Both the position numbers and the translations under genes were made by a program. From Bradyrhizobium sp. Arg816 (GTDB taxonomy: Bacteria; Pseudomonadota; Alphaproteobacteria; Rhizobiales; Xanthobacteraceae): a stretch of 64,000 nucleotides of DNA. The notes below the pieces were generated by a model, which was not told the origin of the DNA, searched no databases, and saw only the letters and a program-made list of their open reading frames with translations. The stretch is taken from positions 248,001 to 312,000 of the forward strand of contig NZ_JAPRAQ010000009.1 of assembly GCF_029989365.1 (NCBI RefSeq). The letters are read 5' to 3'. Positions 17,613-26,395 of this stretch are shown here, one piece after another (position 1 is the first letter of the stretch; every line of letters begins with the position of its first letter).

Positions 17613-18269
17613 GTGGTGCAGGGAATGCTGGATTCGCGTCGCAACATCGTGCTGGCCTGCGCGCTCAGCATGCTGGCGGGCTATGTCGACGGCATCGGCT
17701 TCCTGCATCTCGGCGGCCTGTTCGTCTCGTTCATGAGTGGCAACTCCACGCGTCTCGGCGTCAGCCTTGCGGAAGCGCAATGGTGGCATGCCGCCAGCGC
17801 CCTCGGCCTGATCGCGCTGTTCGTGGCCGGTGCTGCGGCCGGCAGCCTCGTCGTGCTCGGCGGCGGGGCCGAGCGGCAGCCCTGGCTGCTTCTCATTGAA
17901 ACCGGGCTGCTTGCGGGTGCCGGACTTTGCCATGCCTACGGCCTGTCCAACCTCGCGATCGCGGCCATCGTGCTCGCGATGGGCCTGGAGAACGCCGTGT
18001 TCCAGATCGATGGTGGCGCGGGCCTCGGCCTCACCTATGTCACGGGCGCGCTGGTCAAGGTCGGCCAGTTCCTCGCGGTGAGCCTCACCGGCGGGCCGCG
18101 CTGGAATTGGGCGCCGAACCTGCTGTTGTGGGCGGCGCTCGTTGCGGGCTCGGCGGCCGGGGCGCTCGGCTATGCCCGGATCAACCTCGCCGCGATCTGG
18201 TTCGCCGCTGCCGCGGCGCTGGCTTTGGCTGCGATCGTGGCTGCGGCGATGCGGCGGCCGCGCGCTTGA
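17613..18269 (+). CDS. YoaK/DUF1275 family membrane protein
   Basis: A 218-residue inner-membrane protein with six or so helices. AGYVDGIGFLHLGGLFVSFMSGN near residues 22-45 is the DUF1275 signature, and TYVTGALVKVGQFLA is the second family motif. The start is uncertain: GTG 17613 or 17616, or ATG 17625; no clean ribosome site separates them. It follows SulP by 54 bases and precedes aroE by 52 on the same strand. Function unknown. Confidence 0.75.
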   Translation: MVQGMLDSRRNIVLACALSMLAGYVDGIGFLHLGGLFVSFMSGNSTRLGVSLAEAQWWHAASALGLIALFVAGAAAGSLVVLGGGAERQPWLLLIETGLLAGAGLCHAYGLSNLAIAAIVLAMGLENAVFQIDGGAGLGLTYVTGALVKVGQFLAVSLTGGPRWNWAPNLLLWAALVAGSAAGALGYARINLAAIWFAAAAALALAAIVAAAMRRPRA

Positions 18270-18321
18270 CAGAGCCAGCGGGACGCGAAATGGATCGCCT
18301 CGAACACGACCCGAGGGAAAG

Positions 18322-19161
18322 ATGACCGCGCCCAGGACTCCCGCAGCTTGTTTGATCGGATGGCCGGCCGCGCATTCGCGCTCGCCGCTGATCCATCGCT
18401 ACTGGCTGCGCACGCTCGGGATCGAGGGAGGTTACGTCATCGAGGCGGTCCCGCCCGAGGATCTGCGCGACTTCGTGCTGCGGCTGTCGCTGCGCGGCTT
18501 CGTCGGCGCCAACGTTACCATCCCGCACAAGGAAGGCGTGCTGGCGCTGTCCACGCCCGATGCGCGCGCCAGGGCCGTCGGCGCTGCGAACACGCTGTGG
18601 TTTGCCGACGGCGAGCTGCGCTCGACCAATACCGATGTCGAAGGTTTCATCGGCAATCTCGATGCCGCAGCGGCCGGTTGGGACAGGGCGGAAGAAGCAT
18701 TGGTGCTCGGGGCCGGCGGTTCCTCGCGCGCGGTCGTGTTCGGCCTGCTCGAACGCGGCATCAAGCGAATCCACCTCGCCAACCGGACCATCGCGCGCGC
18801 CGAGACGCTGGCAAGACAGTTCGGGCCGAACGTGCATCCGCTTCCCTGGGACGGCATCAACGATTTGCTGCCGCGCGCAAGACTTCTCGTCAACACGACC
18901 TCGCTCGGCATGCACGGCCAGCCTTCACTCGATGTCGACGTGGCGCGCCTGCCGGACGGGGCGGTCGTCGCCGACCTCGTCTACGTTCCCCTGGTGACGC
19001 CGCTGCTGGCGGCTGCGAAGGCGCGCGGCCTGAACACCGCCGACGGCCTCGGCATGCTGCTGCACCAGGCGGTGCGCGGCTTCGAGCTGTGGTTCGGCCA
19101 AAGGCCGGAAGTCACCACGGAGCTGCGTGCGCAGGTCGAGGCCGATCTCACAAAGACTTGA
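18322..19161 (+). CDS. aroE: Shikimate dehydrogenase (NADP+)
   Basis: Reduces 3-dehydroshikimate to shikimate in aromatic amino acid synthesis; 279 residues, cytosolic. The substrate-binding half shows SRSPLIHRYWL and GANVTIPHKEGV (catalytic Lys), with NTDVEGF for the catalytic Asp. The Rossmann half has VLGAGGSSRAVVFGLLERG and the NADP-phosphate loop ANRTIARAE. GAGGGAAAG precedes ATG 18322. The core aro operon is elsewhere, so this may be a second, quinate/shikimate-type copy; the sequence cannot decide that. Confidence 0.9.
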   Translation: MTAPRTPAACLIGWPAAHSRSPLIHRYWLRTLGIEGGYVIEAVPPEDLRDFVLRLSLRGFVGANVTIPHKEGVLALSTPDARARAVGAANTLWFADGELRSTNTDVEGFIGNLDAAAAGWDRAEEALVLGAGGSSRAVVFGLLERGIKRIHLANRTIARAETLARQFGPNVHPLPWDGINDLLPRARLLVNTTSLGMHGQPSLDVDVARLPDGAVVADLVYVPLVTPLLAAAKARGLNTADGLGMLLHQAVRGFELWFGQRPEVTTELRAQVEADLTKT

Positions 19162-19228
19162 AAGAATAACGGCGAATAGCGCCCCATCTCCGGAGTTCTA
19201 TCCCAGTGGGGACAATCCGGAGACCGTC

Positions 19229-19855
19229 ATGCCTGTTCAACGTGCAACATTCACACGTCCGCTCATCGCCGTCGCGATGGTGGCCGCTTCCACCCTCTAT
19301 GCCGTCGCGCAGAAGGCGCCGGTGCCGACGCGCGTGCGCGGCACGATCGAGAGCGTCAATGGCGACACCATGCAGGTCAAGTCGCGCAGCGGCGAGGACG
19401 TCAAGCTTCGCATCGCCCCTGACGTGAACGTGTCGGGCATTACCAAAATTTCACTCGCCGACATCAAGGTCGGCTCCTTCGTCGGTGCCACCACGGTGCC
19501 GGGTCCGGACGGCGGCCAGAACGCGGTCGAGGTCCACGTGTTTCCGGAGAGCATGCGCGGCACCGGCGAGGGCTCGCGGCCCTATGACCTCAAGCCGAAC
19601 TCCAGCATGACCAATGCCACGGTGTCGGAGAGCGTGGTCGGTAATGACGGCCATACGCTGCTGGTGAAGTACAAGGACGGCGAGAAGAAGGTGTTCGTCG
19701 CCGACAACACGCCGGTCGTGACCTTCGTGCCCGGCGACAAATCCGAGCTGAAGGCCGGCGCGAAAGTCATCGCCTTCATGAAGCAGCTGCCGGACGGCTC
19801 GTTCGAAACCAACCGCGTCAGTGTCGGCCGCGATGGCCTGACACCGCCGATGTGA
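19229..19855 (+). CDS. Secreted protein, tandem paralogue 1
   Basis: A 208-residue exported protein with signal peptide MPVQRATFTRPLIAVAMVAA and cleavage near AVAQ. The mature part opens with RVRGTIESVNGDTMQVKSRS, resembling the beta-barrel repeat of DUF5666-like periplasmic proteins, and ends VGRDGLTPPM. Its partner immediately downstream has the same plan and the same ending. No catalytic or metal motif is obvious. The role is unknown. Confidence 0.7.
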   Translation: MPVQRATFTRPLIAVAMVAASTLYAVAQKAPVPTRVRGTIESVNGDTMQVKSRSGEDVKLRIAPDVNVSGITKISLADIKVGSFVGATTVPGPDGGQNAVEVHVFPESMRGTGEGSRPYDLKPNSSMTNATVSESVVGNDGHTLLVKYKDGEKKVFVADNTPVVTFVPGDKSELKAGAKVIAFMKQLPDGSFETNRVSVGRDGLTPPM

Positions 19856-19869
19856 TGGAGGATGGCCAC

Positions 19870-20490
19870 ATGTCGAAATCAAGCTGGATGCCACGTCTGT
19901 TCGTGGCCGCGTTCGCCGTCACTTCGATGTTCTCCGCCTCGGCGCAGCAGGCGCCGACGGTGCGCATCCGCGGCACCATCGAGAGCGTCGACGGCAACAC
20001 GCTCGGCATCAAGACGCGCGAAGGCAGCGACGTGAAGGTGCGCATGACCGACAACGTCGCGGTCTTCGCCGTGGTCAAGACGTCGCTCGCGGAGATCAAG
20101 GAAGGTTCTTATATCGGCGTGACCGGCATGCCCGAGCCCGACGGCACGCAGAGGGCGATCGCCGTCCACATCTTCCCCGAGAACCAGCGCGGCGCGGCCG
20201 AAGGTTTTCGTCCCTGGGATGCGCGCGCCAACTCGACCATGACCAACGCGACCGTGGCGCAGACGGTGGAAGGCACCGACGGCCAGAACATCACCGTCAA
20301 GTACAAGGACGGCGAGAAGAAAGTGGTGGTGCCGCCGGACACGCCGATCGTCACCTTCGTCGCCAGCGACAAATCCGAGATCAAGCCCGGCGCCAAGCTG
20401 ATCATCTTCGGCGCGGCGAAAAAGGACGACGGCTCGCTGGAGGCCAACCGGGTGAACGTCGGTCGCGACGGGATTACGCCGCCGATGTGA
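19870..20490 (+). CDS. Secreted protein, tandem paralogue 2
   Basis: A 206-residue secreted protein. The signal peptide MSKSSWMPRLFVAAFAVTSM ends near SASAQ. Domain plan and motifs repeat those of the preceding gene: RGTIESVDGNTLGIKTREGS, YKDGEKKV, and VGRDGITPPM at the end. GGAGG lies six bases before ATG 19870; another ATG at 19852 overlaps the previous stop. The two clearly arose by tandem duplication. A palindromic repeat follows. Confidence 0.7.
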   Translation: MSKSSWMPRLFVAAFAVTSMFSASAQQAPTVRIRGTIESVDGNTLGIKTREGSDVKVRMTDNVAVFAVVKTSLAEIKEGSYIGVTGMPEPDGTQRAIAVHIFPENQRGAAEGFRPWDARANSTMTNATVAQTVEGTDGQNITVKYKDGEKKVVVPPDTPIVTFVASDKSEIKPGAKLIIFGAAKKDDGSLEANRVNVGRDGITPPM

Positions 20491-20507
20491 GGGACTGGCG
20501 CTGAACT

Positions 20508-20599
20508 CGTAGGGTGGGCAAAGGCGCACTTGCGCCGTGCCCACCACTTTCCCGCGTTTCGCGAAATTGGTGGGCACGCTTCGCTTTGCCCACCCTACG
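20508..20599. repeat. Extragenic palindrome (CGTAGGGTGGGC type)
   Basis: Arms CGTAGGGTGGGCAAAG and CTTTGCCCACCCTACG with an inner GTGCCCACCA/TGGTGGGCAC pair. It separates the convergent paralogue-2 gene and lldD and could terminate both. Confidence 0.85.
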
Positions 20600-20614
20600 G
20601 CGCCGCCGCTTCGG

Positions 20615-21751
20615 TCACACCGCAATAATATGATCGTCGATCTCGTCGATCCTGTTGACGCCGCACAGGCCCATGGTCGTGAGCAGCTCTTTCTGGATGA
20701 TGTCGATCGCCTTGGCGACGCCGGCCTGGCCGCCGGCACCGAGGCCATGGGCGTAGGCGCGGCCGATCATGCAGGACTTTGCCCCGAGCGCGAGCGCGCG
20801 CATCACGTCCTGGCCGGAGCGGACACCGCCGTCGAACATGATCTCCATCTGCGAGCCGACCGCGTCGACGATCTCCGGCAGCACCTCGATCGAGGACGGT
20901 GCGCCGTCGAGCTGACGGCCGCCATGGTTGGAGACGACCAGCGCCTGCGCGCCCGTCTTCGCGGCGAGCTCGGCGTCCTCGACGTCGAGGATGCCCTTCA
21001 AAATCAGCTTGCCCGGCCAGATGCTGCGGATCCACTCGATGTCGTTCCAGTTCAGCGAGGTGTCGAACTGCGAGTTGATCCAGGTCGACAGCGACGTGAT
21101 GTCGTCGCTGACCTTCAGGTGACCGGCGAGATTGCCGAAGGTGCGGCGCTTGCCCTGCAGCACGCCCGACACCCAGGCCGGCTTGGTGGCAAAATCGATC
21201 AGCTTCGACAGCGACCATTCCGGCGGCACCGTCATGCCGTTCTTGATGTCCTGGTGACGCTGGCCGATCACCTGGAGATCGACGGTCAGCACGAGCGCGC
21301 TGCATTTCGCCGCCATCGCGCGCTGGATCAATTCCTTGATGAAGCCGCGGTCCTTCATCACGTAGAGCTGGAACCAGAACGGCTTCTCGACATTGGCGGC
21401 GATGTCCTCGATCGAGCAGATCGACATCGTCGACTGCGTGAACGGGATGCCGGCGGCCTGCGCGGCGCGGCAGGCATGAATCTCGCCGTCGCCATGCTGC
21501 ATGCCCAAGAGGCCGACGGGCGCCAAGATCAACGGCATGGTCGAGGACTCGCCGAGGATCATGGTCGAGGTGTCGCGCCTGGAGACGTCGACCAGGACGC
21601 GCTGGCGGAACTTGATCGCCTGCATGTCCTCGCGGTTGGCGCGCAGCGTTTCCTCGGCATAGGAGCCGCGGTCGCAATAGTCGAAGAACGCCTTCGGCAC
21701 GCGGCGCTGATGCAGCGTGCGCAGGTCGTCGATACAGGTGATGTGCTTCAT
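20615..21751 (-). CDS. lldD: FMN-dependent L-lactate dehydrogenase / alpha-hydroxy acid oxidase
   Basis: A 378-residue TIM-barrel flavoenzyme oxidising L-lactate (or a related 2-hydroxy acid) to pyruvate and feeding the respiratory chain at the membrane. The FMN and active-site signature SNHGGRQLDGAPSSIE is intact, with catalytic His and substrate Arg. The phosphate-binding MFDGGVRSGQDVMRALALGA follows. The N-terminal DDLRTLHQRRVPKAFFDYCD is typical of LldD. ATG 21751 fits the family length. It stands alone, without lldP or a GntR regulator next to it. Confidence 0.88.
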   Translation of the reverse strand: MKHITCIDDLRTLHQRRVPKAFFDYCDRGSYAEETLRANREDMQAIKFRQRVLVDVSRRDTSTMILGESSTMPLILAPVGLLGMQHGDGEIHACRAAQAAGIPFTQSTMSICSIEDIAANVEKPFWFQLYVMKDRGFIKELIQRAMAAKCSALVLTVDLQVIGQRHQDIKNGMTVPPEWSLSKLIDFATKPAWVSGVLQGKRRTFGNLAGHLKVSDDITSLSTWINSQFDTSLNWNDIEWIRSIWPGKLILKGILDVEDAELAAKTGAQALVVSNHGGRQLDGAPSSIEVLPEIVDAVGSQMEIMFDGGVRSGQDVMRALALGAKSCMIGRAYAHGLGAGGQAGVAKAIDIIQKELLTTMGLCGVNRIDEIDDHIIAV

Positions 21752-21870
21752 GAACGTTTCCCCGGCCCGTCTTGCATCAGAAGTCTTGCTTCAGAAGTCT
21801 TGCATCGGAAGATCGAGGGGTCATCTAGCATGGTTGGATGCACAGCCAAATCGTTTGCGAGGAGGGCGCC

Positions 21871-22038
21871 ATGAGCAAACCGCACGGACAGCCGACACCG
21901 GAAGAGATCAAGGAGAAGCAGGATCTCGACGACGCGCTGGAGGAGGGCCTGGAAGAGACCTTCCCGGGTTCCGATCCCGTCAACGTCACCCAGCCGGCGC
22001 CGAGCCGCCAGGACGGCCATGTGAAGCGCTCCGACTAG
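21871..22038 (+). CDS. Small acidic protein (conserved in alphaproteobacteria)
   Basis: A 55-residue soluble protein: MSKPHGQPTPEEIKEKQDLD leads to the conserved LEEGLEETFPGSDPVNVTQP and a lysine-containing end. GAGGAGG precedes ATG 21871. The 'EETFPGSDP' block occurs in many short alphaproteobacterial proteins, sometimes stress-linked. Function unknown. Confidence 0.65.
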   Translation: MSKPHGQPTPEEIKEKQDLDDALEEGLEETFPGSDPVNVTQPAPSRQDGHVKRSD

Positions 22039-22189
22039 GGGGCGGGTTCCGCTCCGGTTCGCCCCGTCGGTCGGAAATATAGTGCTAACAATAAGTTACC
22101 GGGGCGGCTTGGGCCCGGTCCCGTAATGATTAATCACATTTTTTGAAGCCAAGTTAGCCTCGAAGGCATTATAACGTCTCAGCAAATCA

Positions 22190-22216
22190 GGGATGCGGGT
22201 CCCTTTCGGGCATCCC
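22190..22216 (+). promoter_or_regulatory. Hairpin in the glmM leader
   Basis: GGGATGC and GCATCCC pair across a G/C-rich loop, 43 bases before the glmM start. It lies in the presumed 5' leader. No T tract follows, so it is more a translational or stability element than a terminator. No known riboswitch class is assigned. Confidence 0.35.
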
Positions 22217-22258
22217 GTAGTTGTAGAGGGGTCCCTGGTTGTTGCGTGGGGGACGATT

Positions 22259-23602
22259 ATGAGCCGCAAATATTTCGGGACGGACGGGATCCGGGGCCGC
22301 GCCAACGGACTGATCACGCCGGAGCTCGCGCTCAAGGTCGGCCAGGCGGCAGGTCTCGCGTTTCAGCGCGGTGATCATCGCCACCGGGTCGTGATCGGCA
22401 AGGACACCCGTCTGTCCGGCTACATGATCGAATATGCGATGGTCGCGGGCTTCACCTCGGTCGGCATGGACGTGCTGCTGGTCGGCCCGATGCCGACGCC
22501 GGCAGTGGCGATGCTGACCAAGTCGATGCGCGCCGATCTCGGCGTGATGATCTCGGCCTCGCACAATCTGTTCGAGGATAACGGCATCAAGCTGTTCGGC
22601 CCGCAGGGCTTCAAGCTGTCCGACGACGTCGAGAAGCAGATCGAGCAGCTGCTCGACGAATCCCTCGACAAGCGGCTCGCTCAGAGCGCGAGCCTCGGCC
22701 GCGCCCGCCGTATCGACGGCGTGCACGACCGCTACATCGAATTCGCCAAGCGCACGCTGCCGCGCGATCTCTCGCTCGACGGTCTGCGCGTCGTGGTCGA
22801 TTGCGCCAACGGCGCCGCCTATAAGGTGGTGCCGGAAGCGCTGTGGGAATTGGGCGCCGACGTCGTGCCGATCGGCGTCGAGCCCGACGGCTTCAACATC
22901 AACAAGGAATGCGGCTCGACCTCGCCGGAAACGCTGTCGAAGAAGGTGCGCGAGATGCGCGCCGACATCGGCATCGCGCTCGACGGCGACGCCGATCGCG
23001 TCATCCTGGTCGACGAGCGCGGCCACACCGTCGACGGCGACCAGCTGCTCGCGGTGATCGCGCAGAGCTGGAAGGAAGACGGGCGGCTGTCGCGGCCGGG
23101 CATCGTCGCCACCGTGATGTCCAATCTCGGCCTCGAACGCTTCCTCAAGGGGCAGGGGCTCGATCTCGTGCGCACGCCGGTCGGCGACCGCTACGTGCTC
23201 GAGCAGATGCTGAAAGGCGGCTACAATCTCGGCGGCGAGCAGTCCGGCCACATCATCCTGTCCGACTATGCCACCACCGGCGACGGCTTCGTTGCGGCCC
23301 TGCAGGTGCTGGCCGTGGTGCAGAAGCTGCGCCGGCCGGTGTCGGAAGTCTGCCACCGTTTCGACCCGCTGCCGCAGATCCTGAAGAACGTCCGCTACAA
23401 GAGCGGCAAGCCGCTCGAGGATTCCGACGTCAAATCGGCGATCTCCGACGGCGAGAAGCGGCTCAACGGCCACGGCCGCCTCCTGATCCGCTCGTCCGGC
23501 ACCGAGCCCGTGATCCGCGTCATGGGCGAGGGCGAGGACCGCCTGCTGGTCGAGGACGTCGTCGACACCATCGTCTCCGCGCTCGGACAGGCCGCGGCCT
23601 GA
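22259..23602 (+). CDS. glmM: Phosphoglucosamine mutase
   Basis: Interconverts glucosamine-6-phosphate and glucosamine-1-phosphate for UDP-GlcNAc and so for peptidoglycan and LPS; 447 residues, four-domain phosphohexomutase. The start MSRKYFGTDGIRGRANG is diagnostic. Ser101 in ISASHNLFEDNGIK is the phosphorylated serine. The metal-binding loop is LDGDADRVI, the sugar-binding loop GGEQSGHI, and the phosphate-binding loop RSSGTEPVIRVM. GGGGGA lies ahead of ATG 22259. In many proteobacteria glmM follows ftsH and folP; here it stands alone. Confidence 0.95.
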   Translation: MSRKYFGTDGIRGRANGLITPELALKVGQAAGLAFQRGDHRHRVVIGKDTRLSGYMIEYAMVAGFTSVGMDVLLVGPMPTPAVAMLTKSMRADLGVMISASHNLFEDNGIKLFGPQGFKLSDDVEKQIEQLLDESLDKRLAQSASLGRARRIDGVHDRYIEFAKRTLPRDLSLDGLRVVVDCANGAAYKVVPEALWELGADVVPIGVEPDGFNINKECGSTSPETLSKKVREMRADIGIALDGDADRVILVDERGHTVDGDQLLAVIAQSWKEDGRLSRPGIVATVMSNLGLERFLKGQGLDLVRTPVGDRYVLEQMLKGGYNLGGEQSGHIILSDYATTGDGFVAALQVLAVVQKLRRPVSEVCHRFDPLPQILKNVRYKSGKPLEDSDVKSAISDGEKRLNGHGRLLIRSSGTEPVIRVMGEGEDRLLVEDVVDTIVSALGQAAA

Positions 23603-23612
23603 GGTCTTTCTT

Positions 23613-23750
23613 ACCCTCCCCTGGAGGGGGAGGGTCGGCGCGAAGCGCCGGGGTGGGGTGATCTCTCCTCACGGGCAGCTTTCCATGTGGAGAGATCACC
23701 CCACCCCGCTCGCGCTGCGCGCGATCGACCCTCCCCCTCCAGGGGAGGGT
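23613..23750. repeat. Extragenic palindrome, family 2 (copy 1)
   Basis: Outer arms ACCCTCCCCTGGAGGGGG and CCCCCTCCAGGGGAGGGT, inner arms GGGGTGGGGTGATCTCTCC and its complement. It lies after glmM. A second copy is at 30161-30306 between serC and serA. Confidence 0.9.
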
Positions 23751-23874
23751 GAAGCGCTCTTGACCGGCCGACGACACTCGCATCCCAGCCATCGACGATT
23801 GGCGGTGGTTCCACCGTCGCTTGCATCGTAATTGGCTGGTCGCGGCAATCTGTCGTGCCCGCCGGGATGCTCCA

Positions 23875-25122
23875 TTGAACAAGCCTGTCGTCGTCTCCGA
23901 GGAAACGCTGACCGAGCCGGTCGTCGTCAGCGACGTCACGCCCGCCCGGGCTGCCGCAGGGCCGGCCTATGTCGTGCTTGCCGGCATCAGCTTCTCGCAC
24001 TTCCTCAACGACACCATGCAGTCGCTGATCGCCTCGGTGTATCCGATCCTGAAGGACACCTACGCGCTCGACTTCGCGCAGATCGGCATGATCACGCTGG
24101 CCTTCCAGTTCACGGCCTCGCTGCTCCAGCCGGTCGTCGGGCACTACACCGACAAGAAGGCGCAGCCCTATTCGCTCGCGATCGGCATGGCCTCGACCTT
24201 CTTCGGCCTGCTGCTGCTCAGCGCTGCACACCAATATCTCGTCATCCTCGTCGCCGCCGCGCTGGTCGGCCTCGGCTCGGCAGTGTTTCACCCTGAATCC
24301 GCGCGCATCGCGCGGCTCGCCTCCGGCGGCCGTTATGGTTTCGCGCAATCGGTGTTCCAGCTCGGCGGCAGCTTCGGCACGTCGATGGGGCCGGTGCTGG
24401 CGGCGCTGATCGTGGTGCCGTTCGGGCAGGGCAGCATCGCCTGGTTCTCCTCGATCGCGTTCCTCGCGATCCTCATCCTCTGGCGCATCGGCCGCTGGTA
24501 TGAGCCGCAGATCAAGGCGAAGAAGACGGCGACGGTTCAGGCCCATCCCGACGCGCCGAGTTCGCGCCGCGTCGCGGTCGCGCTTGCGGTGCTGGTGGCG
24601 CTCTTGTTCTCGAAGCAGCTCTACGTCTCGAGCCTGTCGAGCTACTACATCTTCTATCTGATCGATCGCTTCGGCGTGTCGACGCAGGCGGCGCAGATCT
24701 ATCTCTTCATCTTCCTTGCCGCGAATGCGGTCGGCGCGTTCTTCGGCGGTCCGCTGGGCGATCGCTTCGGCCGCAAGATCGTGATCTGGATCTCGATTCT
24801 CGGCGCGCTGCCGTTCACGCTGGCGCTGCCCTATGCCGAGCTCTATGCGAGCGCGGCGCTCAGCGTCATCATCGGCCTGATCATCTCCTCGACGACGTCG
24901 TCGATCATCGTGTTCGCGCAGGAACTGGTGCCGCACCGCTTCGGCATGATCTCCGGCGTGTTCTTCGGTGTCGCCTTCGGCATCGGGGGCCTGGGTGCCG
25001 CCGTGCTCGGCAAGCTCGCCGATCACACCTCGATCGAGTTCGTCTACCAGGTCTGTGCCTGGCTGCCGGCGATCGGTCTGCTTGCGGTGTTCCTGCCCAA
25101 GCTGCCGCGGCACCTGCGTTAA
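23875..25122 (+). CDS. MFS transporter, fosmidomycin-resistance-like family
   Basis: A 415-residue major facilitator with 12 predicted helices and a long loop between halves (about residues 220-235). ISFSHFLNDTMQSLIASVYP and the G-H-Y-T-D-K-K motif (loop 2-3) resemble Fsr/FosR-type efflux proteins, and FHPESARIARLASGGRYG is also typical. The start is TTG in either reading: 23875 (LNKPVV...) or 23821; neither has a strong ribosome site. The substrate is unknown. Confidence 0.8.
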   Translation: MNKPVVVSEETLTEPVVVSDVTPARAAAGPAYVVLAGISFSHFLNDTMQSLIASVYPILKDTYALDFAQIGMITLAFQFTASLLQPVVGHYTDKKAQPYSLAIGMASTFFGLLLLSAAHQYLVILVAAALVGLGSAVFHPESARIARLASGGRYGFAQSVFQLGGSFGTSMGPVLAALIVVPFGQGSIAWFSSIAFLAILILWRIGRWYEPQIKAKKTATVQAHPDAPSSRRVAVALAVLVALLFSKQLYVSSLSSYYIFYLIDRFGVSTQAAQIYLFIFLAANAVGAFFGGPLGDRFGRKIVIWISILGALPFTLALPYAELYASAALSVIIGLIISSTTSSIIVFAQELVPHRFGMISGVFFGVAFGIGGLGAAVLGKLADHTSIEFVYQVCAWLPAIGLLAVFLPKLPRHLR

Positions 25123-25252
25123 CAAATCCTGTTTCGCTGCATTGCGGCTTCATCAATCGTTAGCAATTGGGGGCGTCTGGGCGGCTCTTTTTTGCAACGC
25201 TTCTGCTGCATGCACGCGAGTGGTGAGAAAAAATCAACCTTAAAAATTAGGG

Positions 25253-25267
25253 TTAAGTGGCGCTTAA
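25253..25267 (+). promoter_or_regulatory. CtrA-type binding site upstream of Omp gene
   Basis: TTAA-N7-TTAA with exact seven-base spacing, 85 bases before the ATG of the outer-membrane protein at 25352. This matches the CtrA consensus half-sites; the right half reads TTAAAC instead of TTAAC. CtrA is the cell-cycle response regulator of alphaproteobacteria and is known to bind omp25 promoters in Brucella. Confidence 0.45.
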
Positions 25268-25351
25268 ACATTTGGTGCCATCGTCCTCCCGTGAGTTTCC
25301 AGAACGTGGGGCGTCAGCATTTTGCCTCACCGGCCATAAGGACGAAGCCAA

Positions 25352-26227
25352 ATGCGTAGCGTTAAGTCTCTCCTTGCCGCGGGTGCGGCGACCCTGATCT
25401 CGTCGATGGCGTTCGCCGCCGATATGCCGATCGCGGCTCCGCCTCCGATGTACGCGCCGCCGGCTCCGCCCGTCGACTTCGGCGGCTGGTATCTCCGCGG
25501 CGACATCGGGTTCAGCAATCAGAGCGTGAAGAGCATCCGCAAATCCGACGAGTCGGCCTATTCCCAGATCAGCTCGCTCAATCAGACGACGGGCTTCGAC
25601 GCCGCAGGAATCTACGGACTTGGCGTCGGCTATCGGGTCAATAGCTGGTTCCGAACGGACTTCACCGCACAGTATCGCGGCAAATCCAATTTCAAGGGCT
25701 CGGATGTCTTCCAGGCGTCCGCCTACGGCGTTGGGTATTCCGGGATCGACAATTACAGCGGCAGCAAGTCGGAACTGCTGTTCCTGGCAAACGCCTATGT
25801 CGACCTCGGCACCTGGTGGTGCATCACGCCGTTCATCGGAGCTGGTGTTGGCGCTTCGCGCGTCAGCATTTCGAACTTCACCGACACCGGCGCTGTCTCG
25901 CCCTTCGTCGCGCCGGGACCGACGGTTACGCCCGGAACCTTCCCGAGCTACGCGACCGCAGCGAGCGGGTCCAAGTGGAATTTCGCCTGGGCAGCCCATG
26001 CCGGTCTGGCCTACAAGGTCAACCCGAGCCTCACACTCGAACTGGCCTACAGCTACGTGGATCTGGGACCTGGCACGACCGGAGCCATCTCGGACTTCAC
26101 GGGGTTCACCCGGGGCAACACCTTCAAGTTCAACGAGATCACCTCGCACGACGTCAAGCTCGGCGTGCGTTGGGATCTGAGCAGCCCGCCGGCCTACATG
26201 CCGCCGCCGCTCGTCACCAAGGGCTGA
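25352..26227 (+). CDS. Outer-membrane beta-barrel protein (Omp25-like)
   Basis: A 291-residue protein. The signal peptide MRSVKSLLAAGAATLISSMAF is cut near AFAAD, followed by a proline-rich linker (PPPMYAPPAPP) and a beta-barrel with alternating hydrophobic strands, for example LGVGYRVNSWFRTDFTAQY, LELAYSYVDLG and the terminal VKLGVRWDL. The long proline linker and length fit the Omp25/Omp31 type found in rhizobia. The ATG follows a purine-rich AAGGACGAAG leader. A CtrA-like box lies upstream and a terminator downstream. Confidence 0.85.
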   Translation: MRSVKSLLAAGAATLISSMAFAADMPIAAPPPMYAPPAPPVDFGGWYLRGDIGFSNQSVKSIRKSDESAYSQISSLNQTTGFDAAGIYGLGVGYRVNSWFRTDFTAQYRGKSNFKGSDVFQASAYGVGYSGIDNYSGSKSELLFLANAYVDLGTWWCITPFIGAGVGASRVSISNFTDTGAVSPFVAPGPTVTPGTFPSYATAASGSKWNFAWAAHAGLAYKVNPSLTLELAYSYVDLGPGTTGAISDFTGFTRGNTFKFNEITSHDVKLGVRWDLSSPPAYMPPPLVTKG

Positions 26228-26257
26228 TCGTCAGCCTCATCGCTTAACGTCTCTTAA

Positions 26258-26284
26258 CGGCGCGGGATCATCCCGCGCCGTTTT
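26258..26284 (+). terminator. Rho-independent terminator of the Omp gene
   Basis: CGGCGCGGGA and TCCCGCGCCG pair across a three-base loop, followed by TTTT. It ends the first beta-barrel gene, so the second has its own promoter. Confidence 0.9.
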
Positions 26285-26395
26285 GCTTTGCATATTTTTC
26301 ATGGCGGGCGGCGACGAAAACGTCAGACGCAACCATTGGTTAAGGTTAACGAGCCATGATCACGAGTGAAAGTTCGAGTTCGATGGAGCGTTGGG

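Noticed and set aside
26335..26351. TTAAGGTTAAC as a CtrA box before the second Omp gene
   Set aside because: The half-sites are two bases apart instead of seven, so it does not fit the CtrA consensus.
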